A DNA stretch of 64,000 nt from Haberlea rhodopensis (Eukaryota; Streptophyta; Magnoliopsida; Lamiales; Gesneriaceae), in NCBI GenBank assembly GCA_907163345.1, contig CAJQUN010000023.1, positions 7,946,598 through 8,010,597 on the forward strand, written 5' to 3'. The position numbers and the translations under genes are program-made. The notes under the pieces are model-generated. The model had not been told where the DNA came from. It made no database searches and saw nothing but the letters and a program-made list of their open reading frames with translations. Below, piece by piece: positions 55,837 through 64,000 of the stretch (position 1 is its first letter; each line of letters begins with the position of its first letter).

Positions 55837-58800
55837 ATGGCAACTAACAACGTTACTAGCACTTTATCACTGCGATCGGTCCTTGAGAAGGACAAATTAA
55901 ATGGGACGAATTTCCTAGACTGGCATAGGAACTTGAGGATAGTCCTCAAACAAGAAAAGAAACAATATGTCCTAGAGGAACCCTTACCCGCTGAGGAACC
56001 TCCCCTAACGGCTACAAGAACCGAAAAGGATGCTTACAAGAAGCATCAGAGTGACGCACTTGATGTTGGGTGCCTCATGCTTGCCACCATGAACTCTGAG
56101 CTTCAGAAGCAACATGAGGAAATGGAGGCGTTCGATATGATCGAACACTTAAAGCAGTTGTACCAACAGCAAGCTAGACAAGAGAGGTATGACGTCTCTA
56201 AAGCGTTATTCCAGTGCAGGATGGTAGAAGGAAGCTTAGTTGGAACTCATGTGCTCAAGATGATTGGGTACATTGAGAATCTGGACAAGCTAGGTTTTCC
56301 ATTGGACCAAGAGTTGGCCATCGATGTGATCTTGCAATCGTTGCCTGAAAGCTTCAGTCAATTTGTAGTAAATTACAATATGACTGACATGGAAAAGACT
56401 CTACCACAGTTGCTTGGTATGTTGAGAACATATGAAGCAAATACTAAGAAGACTAAGGCCACAAATGTCCTTATTGTGAATAAGGGCAAAGGAAGGGCCA
56501 AAGCTAAAGGCAACAAGAAAGCAAAGAAGGTCTTTGCTAAATCTAAGCCAAAGTCTTATGCACTGAAGCCAAAGGGAGGGATAGCAAAGGAAGGGAACTG
56601 TTTCCATTGCGGTGAGACCGGCCATTGGAAAAGAAACTGCAAAGTATATCTGGAGGATCTAAAGAAAGGAAGTGTGACTTCCGCTTCAGGTATTTTTGTT
56701 ATAGAAGTCAATTTATCTACTTCTTCATCATGGGTATTAGATACTGGATGTGGATCTCACATTTGTGTAAATGTGCAGGATCTCAAAAGGAGTAGGACAT
56801 TGGCGAAAGGTGAAGTTGATCTCCGAGTTGGAAATGGAGCAAGAGTTGCTGCATTAGCTATAGGAGATTATCATTTAGCTTTACCTTCTGGTTTATCACT
56901 GGTTTTGAAAGATTGTTATTTTGTGCCTTCTATTACTAAAAACATAATATCTATTTCTTGTTTAGACAAGTATGGTTTTTCATTTATAATAAAGGACAAT
57001 TGTTGTTCTATTTATTTAAATGATATGTTTTATGCTAGTGCACAAATGGTGAATGGTCTTTATGTATTAAATCTTGATATGCCTATCTATAACATAAATA
57101 CTAAAAGGATTAAAAATAATGATTGTAATCCGACTTATCTCTGGCACTGTCGCTTGGGCCACATAAACGAGAACCGCATATCTAAACTTCATAAGGATGG
57201 AGTATTAGATTCATTTGGTTTTGAATCATATGAAACATGCGAATCTTGTTTAATGGGCAAGATGACAAAAGCCCCTTTCAAGGGACATGTTGAAAGGGCA
57301 AATGTTTTATTGGGACTAATACATAGTGATGTATGTGGACCAATAAGTACACAAGCTAGAGGTGGTTTTCAATACTTCGTTACATTTACTGATGACCTCA
57401 GTAGATATGGGTATGTGTACCTAATGAAACATAAGCATGAAACCTTTGAAAAGTTCAAAGATTTCAAGAATGAAGTACAAAACCAACTTGGCAAGAGTAT
57501 CAAAATCCTTCGATCAGATCGAGGAGGAGAATACTTAAGCCAAGAGTTTCATGACTATCTAAAGGAGTGTGGGATAGTCCCACAACTCACTCCTCCGTAT
57601 ACTCCGCAATGGAATGGTGTATCCGAGAGGAGAAATCGAACCTTGTTAGACATGGTTAGATCAATGATGAGTCATGCAGATCTTCCGATATCGTTTTGGG
57701 GACACGCTCTAGAAACAGCGATTTTCTTACTGAACCGTGTTCCATCTAAATCAGTGGAAAAGACACCATATGAGATATGGACTGGGAAGCGTCCTAGTAT
57801 GTCTTTTATGAAGATTTGGGGTTGTGATGCTTTCGTTAGACGTCACGCCACTAACAAACTTGGACCCAAATCTGATAAGTGTTTATTTGTGGGGTATCCT
57901 AAGGAAACGAAAGGGTACTATTTCTATTATCCCATCGAGAACAAAGTAGTTGTTGCTCGGACTGGTGTATTTCTTGAAAGAGAATTTATTTCTAGAAAAA
58001 CCAGTGGGAGAAAAATAGAACTTAGTGAAGTTCAACCACAAGAAAACACTGAACCTGAGATTGAGATGGAAACAGAGCAGGCACCACAAGCTGTTGTGGA
58101 AGAAGCACCTGCTCAAGAGACACAAGCCCAGCGTAGGTCTGTAAGAGTACACCGGGAGCCACAGAGATATGGATTTCTTGTGACTCAACAAGGTGACTTA
58201 CTACTTATTGATGAGGATGAGCCGTCATCTTATCAACAAGCTATAATGGGCAATGATTCTGAGAAATGGCAAGAGGCCATGAAATCTGAGATGGAATCCA
58301 TGTATGCAAACCAAGTATGGACTTTGGTTGATCCACCTGAAGGGGTACGACCCATAGGGTGCAAATGGATTTTCAAGAAAAAGACCGATATGGATGGTAA
58401 CGTACAAACCTATAAAGGTCGGCTGGTTGCAAAAGGATTCAAACAAATTCATGGTATTGACTATGATGAAACCTTTTCACCAGTGGCCATGGTTAAGTCC
58501 ATAATGATCTTACTTGCAATAGCTGCATTTCATGATTATGAAATCTGGCAGATGGATGTCAAAATAGCTTTCCTTAATGGAAATCTGCTCGAGGATGTGT
58601 ACATGACACAGCCCGAGGGTTTTGTCGATCCAAAGGATGCTGGAAAGATATGCAAGCTACAACGATCCATTTATGGATTGAAGCAAGCTTCTCGGAGTTG
58701 GAATCTTCGTTTTGATGATGCAATCAAAGAGTTCGGTTTTATCAAAAATGAAGATGAACCTTGTGTCTACAAGAAGGTCAGTGGGAGCGTAATCATTTTC

Positions 58801-59370
58801 CTAGTGTTGTATGTAGATGACATACTTCTTATTGGAAATGATAACCCTGCCTTGCAATCTGTAAAGATTTGGCTAGGGAACTGCTTTTCGATGAAAGACT
58901 TAGGAGAAGCCACCTATGTATTAGGAATCAAGATCTATAGAGATAGATCAAGGCTTCTTGGTCTAAGTCAAAGTACATACATAGACAAGGTGCTTAAAAG
59001 GTTTAGCATGCAAGAATCCAAGAAAGGATTCGTGCCTATGACACATGGTATTTATCTCTCGAAGGAACAGTGTCCTTCAACACCAGATGAGAGACAACGC
59101 ATGAGTAAGATTCCATACGCGTCAGCTATTGGATCTATCATGTATGCCATGATATGTACTCGTCCCGATGTATCGTATGCTTTGAGCATGACGAGCAGAT
59201 ATCAAGTTGACCCAGGTGAAGGTCACTGGATTGCTGTCAAGAACATCTTGAAGTACTTGAGAAGGACTAAGGATACATTCTTGATTTATGGAGGTGAGGA
59301 AGAGCTCAATGTAATGGGTTACACTGATGCAAGCTTCCAAACCAACAAAGATGATTTTCGATCGCAATAA
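55837..59370 (+). pseudogene. Copia gag-pol polyprotein, truncated in RNase H
   Basis: 1177 codons in one frame. The gag capsid domain begins MATNNVTSTLSLRSVLEKDK, with the zinc knuckle CFHCGETGHWKRNC at about residue 254. The protease is WVLDTGCGSHIC (about 300). The integrase has LWHCRLGHINE, the acidic residues in HSDVCGP and RSDRGGEY, and SERRNRTL. RT has WQMDVKIAFLNGNL (about 903) and LYVDDILLIGND (about 992). RNase H is entered at YTDASFQTNKDD and stops at TAA just after FRSQ. The next bases jump to the codons of the pol C-terminus (VPTDDNVSDPLTKPLSQQKH to YMSEWS), so about 110 residues holding the RNase H active-site region are deleted at about 59388. Other domains are intact. Confidence 0.92.
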
Positions 59371-59528
59371 GGATATGTGTTGTTTTGCCTAAGATATGCA
59401 AAGTACCAACAGATGATAATGTATCTGACCCATTGACGAAGCCGCTGTCACAGCAGAAGCATGATCGTCATACTAGATCTCTAGGCATTAGGTATATGTC
59501 TGAGTGGTCTTAGTGCAAGTGGGAGATT
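59371..59528 (+). pseudogene. Pol C-terminal tail after the RNase H deletion
   Basis: Contains the last codons of copia pol (DPLTKPLSQQKHD...SEWS, stop near 59510) followed by GTGGGAGAT, the polypurine tract directly before the 3' LTR at 59529. It is out of frame with the main polyprotein. Confidence 0.8.
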
Positions 59529-61021
59529 TGTTGGGATATGCCCTAAGACAAGTCATTAGATGATTGTTTAAGACTTACAATGTTTATGGTTTGATGAATG
59601 GCAATTCATTATTATATATTATTCTTTTAACTGTGCATTGTGAATTAATATATATGTTAATGTCCTTAGAATAATATTGTATTATTCTTAAAGATGTTCC
59701 TAGTCAAGTATTATCATGAAAGGGATAATGATAATACGTAGAGACTAGTATGTGTTGATCGATGAATTGTTCATTGATATGAGATATCAAATCAACATAT
59801 AGGTACATGTTAGAGAACGATGTACATAACAGACCCACCATGAGAATGCAACATGGATAGTTATATGATCGTCATATGCAATTCTCATAGTGATAATAAT
59901 GTATGTAATCCTTACGACTTGTGATCATCAGAGATCCCAACATAAGGAGTTATGAATCTTGATATCGTCAAACGTTACCCGTAACAGGGTAATCTATAAA
60001 GGCGACTATTGGATACACTACGAATTATGTAGAGGGATGTTGACTGATCGAGATAGGATTTGTCCCTCCTATATAACAGGAGATGTGTTTGGCCCTTGAT
60101 CAAGTGAGAACTAAATTGCATGGCCATGCTCGAATGAGTCGATATGAGATATCGAGCTTATTCGTTTATTCTAGTTCTACTTGGGGATCAAGAAATAAAG
60201 ATTGGATATACGAGTATGACTATTCCATGACTCGTGTTCAATCTAAACACAAAGGACAAAGGGATTAAGTTACATGATTAATATTATCACAAGTTCTAAA
60301 GGTTATGTCGAGTCATTGACATTCTCGTAATTTGGGTAGCATCGATGTGTTGCTAGATACCGCTCAATGCTTGCGACATAAAATGAGATTTTATGTCACT
60401 GCCAACATTACGAGATCCTATCGGGTCGCACAAAAGATTAAATCGAGAAGGGAAATTAAATTCATGGGATGAATTAAATAATTAAGAGGAGTCTTAATTA
60501 ATAATCATATTGATTAATTAAATCATGGGCTTAAGCCCATGAGGCTTTATGAAAGCCTTTAATTAATCATATATAATTTGTTAACAAGGTTTTAATTAGA
60601 TTAAGACTTGATATAACACTTCATAAAAAAAACCCTAAGCCAAGACACACGGCCGCACCATCATTCTCTTTCGGTTTCTTCATAGCCGAAGAGGGTAGAG
60701 TGATTTTGTGCCAATTTGATTGTGAATCAAAGTGTGGTTTTTGGTTCCGGTTTAATATCTTGTCTAGCAACTTGATATTAAACAATCCCTTCACCCGATT
60801 TGATCGTGTGGATACCGTTGAGGCAAAACTCATCGAGTTTTGCTATTGACTCGGAGAAGGCGTAGGACGTGGTGCTGCTCCGTGGATTCTGCTTCAAACA
60901 CGCTACAAGGGTGAGACCTTCGTATTACCTTAATCCGATATGATAACCTATGTATAGATTCGGTGTTAGTAATCCTAAAAATTTTATTCCACTGCGCTGT
61001 ATGCTCATGGGATTACTTACA
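59529..61021 (+). repeat. 3' LTR of the copia element
   Basis: 1493 bp and nearly identical to the 5' LTR, with a single copy of the 18-bp CGGCCGCACC unit. TATATAA at 60070-60076 could fire into the DNA downstream, toward the NAC gene in antisense direction. Confidence 0.93.
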
Positions 61022-62615
61022 TGTTCAATTGACACAACGTCAGCATGAATATACATAGAAAGGCTAATGCACTATGCTAATCAAATAGGAGCATTATTTT
61101 CAGCTTTGAAAAACAAATGTAAAGAAGAAATGGTCATATGATTTACTCTCAAAACGAAACACATTAATCTTGAAATTAATAATCAATTTGGAATAAATAT
61201 CAGGCAAAATTACAAAAATGATCTCATAGAACAGAAATATTTGCAACACTTTAGGCCTAATCAAATATAATCCCAATGAAATTATTTTCTAACAAAGTAA
61301 TCTCACATAAATGTTTTTATCAAATATAATCACATATAACTATTTTTAACAAAAATGGTCTCAAGCTTTGTAAGGGTTTAAAGACCGCTTTTGCTAAAAA
61401 ATAATTTTATGGGACTATATTTGATTTACGTGGGTTTACTTTTGTTAAAAAACATAATTTTTTTGGGATTATATTTGATTTGTCCTAAAAATTTAGACTA
61501 AAATTGCAAATATCCCTTTTTTGGCCATTTTTGTAATTTAATATAAATATCATTAGTTAAAATAAAAATTAGCAATGATACTTTGGAAATAATTGTTTCT
61601 TTGAAATAAATTGAATATTACCCAACAGTTTTAAACTGAGCAAGCCTATCGTAAATCTTGATTTCCTTCTCCCCTATAGTCCTGGGTTTCTGTCCCATTA
61701 GATTTGGAGTAGGACACTTCAGCCTACAGGCAAAGAACTTATTGTCGGTGATTATTTTTAAATTCTACAAATTCTTTCCAATCACAGAAAAGAAAGTTTG
61801 GGCGTTACTCATCATTACGTAGTATAACATAATGCTTTACATATGATATTTGATATTATTGATATGTCCGATGCGATGTCATTATTCATGCGAGAAAAAG
61901 TATAACATTTTTATTTACTACCCTAGGACCAAATTTGGCTACTTAAATTATCAAAACGAAAATTGATCAACACATCCCTCTCCGTTCTCCCACCGCAGAT
62001 CGGCGGCCAAGAAAGAATTTGAAATATCACAGTCAATGTATTGCATTAGTTTAACTGTCCTGCATTTGTGAAAGTGCTACTCATGTTATTAGGAGTTATC
62101 AACATATTTCTCTCCTTGTAATGTGTTCGATAAGTTTTATAAAATAAGCAGCATAATGACACCTTTATTTTAAAATAAATAATAAATAAAACTTGCTTTA
62201 ATTTGGGTAATTTCTTCAAAAAAACATAAATATTAAAGAAGCCAGAATGTCAATAATGAACTATTAAGTGTTTCTTTTCCCTTGCCTAGGACATGACACA
62301 AAAATACAAGAACCTCTAGTCACAGCTGAAGAATTAAACTTGTTTTTTTTTTTTTTTTGACAGACCGAAGATTTGAAATTTGATGTATACAAAAAATTGA
62401 ATTTGCAATTTAGCCAAGATATATTTCAAGTGATGCAAATATACTTGTAAATATTTTTTTTAACTACATTTTTAGTATTTTAATACAAATTAATATAACC
62501 AAAATCAAGGTCTAATAATTATTGTTTATGCTATTCAAACTTTCTAAAATATATAAAACTTTCATTATTCTAATGATTATTTTAGAGATTAATGTCTTGT
62601 TGAAAATTACAGATT
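61022..62615. other. Intergenic region between the copia element and the NAC gene
   Basis: AT-rich and without genes. It contains the foldback element at 61205-61541 and a T-run at 62342-62360. The part nearest 62615 is the likely 3' flank of the NAC gene. Confidence 0.5.
61205..61541. mobile_element. Foldback/MITE-like element
   Basis: ATTACAAAAATG at 61209-61220 is exactly inverted at 61526-61537 (CATTTTTGTAAT). Inner parts are also inverted: aaatataatcccaatgaaat against attttatgggactatattt, and several 'aatataatc'/'gattatatt' pairs. About 335 bp, no coding capacity. A target duplication could not be fixed because of the AT-rich flanks. Related wording occurs in the NAC intron near 62985-63285. 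Confidence 0.5.
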
Positions 62616-63859
62616 CTATTTTAACACATCATAGAAATCGAATTGTTCCAAATCCCACAAGGGTTCATTATCAGAGGCCAAATCCCAGTTGTTATCACTT
62701 CCCACAGAATGGGACGGATTATTCTGATCCCCTGGGTTTGAACCATCCAACATTCCTTCTGGATCACTTAATGTGGTGGCTGCTTGATAGTGCTCCGTTT
62801 CTGGAATGCCTATCACTGCCGTGGATGGAGGTGGTCGTCTGTCGAATGCTCGAAAGAAGTTTGATCTTTGGTAAATTCGGCATAAACTGAGTTCTTTCCT
62901 TACCTGTTTGAACAATAAAATAGGAGGATATATGTGAGTGAACCTAAAATATTACTTTCCAATGCTAATTCTGAAGGAGAATAAACTTCATTTTATACCA
63001 AACTTTTAGAACTGGACAAATATAATCTCATAGAATTTATATTTAACAATAGTGATCTCAAAAAAATTGTTTTAACAAATATAGTTACACTTTTTTAACA
63101 AAAAATGGTTAGTTTTCCGTTAAAAAAAGCAGAACACACACCTGCACATGTCCGTTCTAAAAAAAACTCTCCATACCGCATATGTCTCAATATGCACGGC
63201 ATATGTTTTTAATGAAATATTGGTATTGTGACCATTTTGTTAAAAAATTAGTTGGGACCATTCTTGCAATTTACCCGTTTAATATTAGTTTGATTTAGGG
63301 TGTATGATATTATTAGTAATACTAAGAGCACTTAAGATATGTATATAAAAAAAATCTTGTTTTTTGCTAAAATAAAGTGCGTGTGAGTTGTTATTCTCTG
63401 TTTGTGGAAATATAACAATTAATATATTTTTGGAAATATAACAGTTAATATAGATAAAATCATATCTAAATAAGAATATTTTAAAGTTTTCAAATTATAT
63501 AATAATATAATATTTTTGGTAGTATTATAGTTGTGGTGGTAAGAATATTAAATAGACCTGTGGAGTTGCAGGAGCAGAAGAGGAAGAAGCTTCATGATAT
63601 GTTTCAATGGCCTTGTACTCGTTCATCTTCCACGCGGTCTTCCTACCATTAGGCGTTCGTCCCTCATAGAAAACCATAGTCTTTCTCCGACCGATCACGC
63701 GATTCTGGGAAGAGTAAACATCTACAGGAGAACCAGTTGCTTTCCAATAACCATGACTAGTGAGCCTGTTAGGTCTTCCTCCCCGGACTTCTCTTTCTTG
63801 CCTAGGAATGAAGAAAAACCATTGCTGGGAATCCACCTGACAAAGTTCTCCGGCTAATT
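62616..63859 (-). CDS. NAC-domain transcription factor, NAC090-like (5' exon outside window)
   Basis: Two exons are visible on the minus strand: 63859-63558 and 62903-62616, with an intron at 63557-62904 (GT...AG, phase 0). The first reads ELAGELCQVDSQQWFFFIPR, then RGGRPNRLTSHGYWKATGSP and RRKTMVFYEGRTPNGRKTAW to KMNEYKAIE. These are subdomains C and D of the NAC DNA-binding domain. The second begins VRKELSLCRIYQRSNFFRAF (subdomain E) and ends with an acidic, aromatic tail (NNWDLASDNEPLWDLEQF, then DFYDVLK and stop), a likely activation region. The wording is closest to Arabidopsis NAC090. The exon coding subdomains A-B must lie beyond 64000. In the nucleus it would regulate transcription; targets are unknown. 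No lesion seen. Confidence 0.88.
62985..63290. repeat. Diverged foldback-type repeat in the NAC intron
   Basis: Phrases such as 'aaatataatctcatagaat', 'acaatagtgatctcaaa' and 'gggaccattcttgcaattt' echo the ends and body of the element at 61205-61541. It lies wholly in the intron 62904-63557. The inverted arrangement is weak, so this is tentative. Confidence 0.35.
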
Positions 63860-64000
63860 CTGTTTCATTTTTTTGTTAAGTATGGGTGCCCAAACCTCGA
63901 TTAGTACAAGGTTACAACAAAATAAAAGACCAACAAGATAGCAAATGCCAATAAGAGATGCAAATACAAAAATCTTTACAAACTCAAGCAAATAGACAGT

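Larger units (their letters stand above)
52453..61021 (+). mobile_element. Ty1/copia retrotransposon, 8.57 kb, RNase H-deleted
   Basis: LTRs of 1511 bp (52453-53963) and 1493 bp (59529-61021) that are nearly identical apart from an 18-bp duplication in the 5' copy. Target duplication TGTTC at 52448-52452 and 61022-61026. The primer site follows the 5' LTR, with one long gag-pol frame (55837-59370). It has a 1.86-kb non-coding leader with palindromic repeats. Complete in structure but defective, because most of RNase H is missing. Confidence 0.95.

Overview
This window is nuclear DNA from a flowering plant, most likely a eudicot. It is AT-rich and gene-poor, and most of it is nested plant transposable elements: Ty3/gypsy and Ty1/copia LTR retrotransposons, a hAT DNA transposon, an L1-type LINE and a foldback element. 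Only two host genes are recognisable. One is a two-exon UDP-glycosyltransferase of the UGT86A type (46787-48890, +). The other is a NAC transcription factor of the NAC090 type, cut by the right window edge (62616-63859, -). The species cannot be named from the sequence.

Layout. 1-8250 is the 3' LTR of a minus-strand chromovirus-type gypsy element. It is split by a plus-strand, Sirevirus-like LTR element with a gutted interior (1498-7718), whose 5' LTR was in turn split by a hAT transposon (2343-5379). 8251-10540 is the gypsy pol, fused in frame at 10540-10545 to a piece of Sirevirus gag, followed by that element's primer binding site and a partial LTR (to about 11300). 11530-18451 holds two degenerate copies of an Athila/Tat-like gypsy element with gag remnants. 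18452-22787 is an old, broken Sirevirus. Its sequence stops at 22787, where a 23-kb gypsy element is inserted (22788-45750), and resumes at 45756 for about 25 bases.

The 23-kb gypsy element (chromodomain present, LTRs of about 2.3 kb, Tekay/Del-like) carries two later insertions: a 1500-bp solo copia LTR in its left LTR (23274-24773) and a nearly intact 12.3-kb Sirevirus (27818-40097) in the middle of pol. The outer copia, the gypsy and the inner Sirevirus form a time-ordered stack, and each complete insertion is bounded by an exact 5-bp target duplication. The inner Sirevirus is the youngest, with LTRs differing mainly by two tiny indels. It has gag, pol and a third ORF region downstream of pol that is also recognisable in the old Sirevirus.

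To the right, 45781-52452 is the least TE-dense stretch. It holds the UGT gene and two scrambled LINE fragments. 52453-61021 is a second young copia element (+ strand), complete with LTRs, PBS and TSD but lacking most of its RNase H. It belongs to the same family as the solo LTR at 23274. 61022-64000 is intergenic DNA with a foldback element, then the NAC gene.

There is no operon-like organisation, and I see no CRISPR array and no tRNA or rRNA gene. The recurring theme is palindromic, CpG-containing repeats in the LTRs and leaders of otherwise unrelated retroelements, together with shared stop-codon interruptions at gag/pol boundaries.
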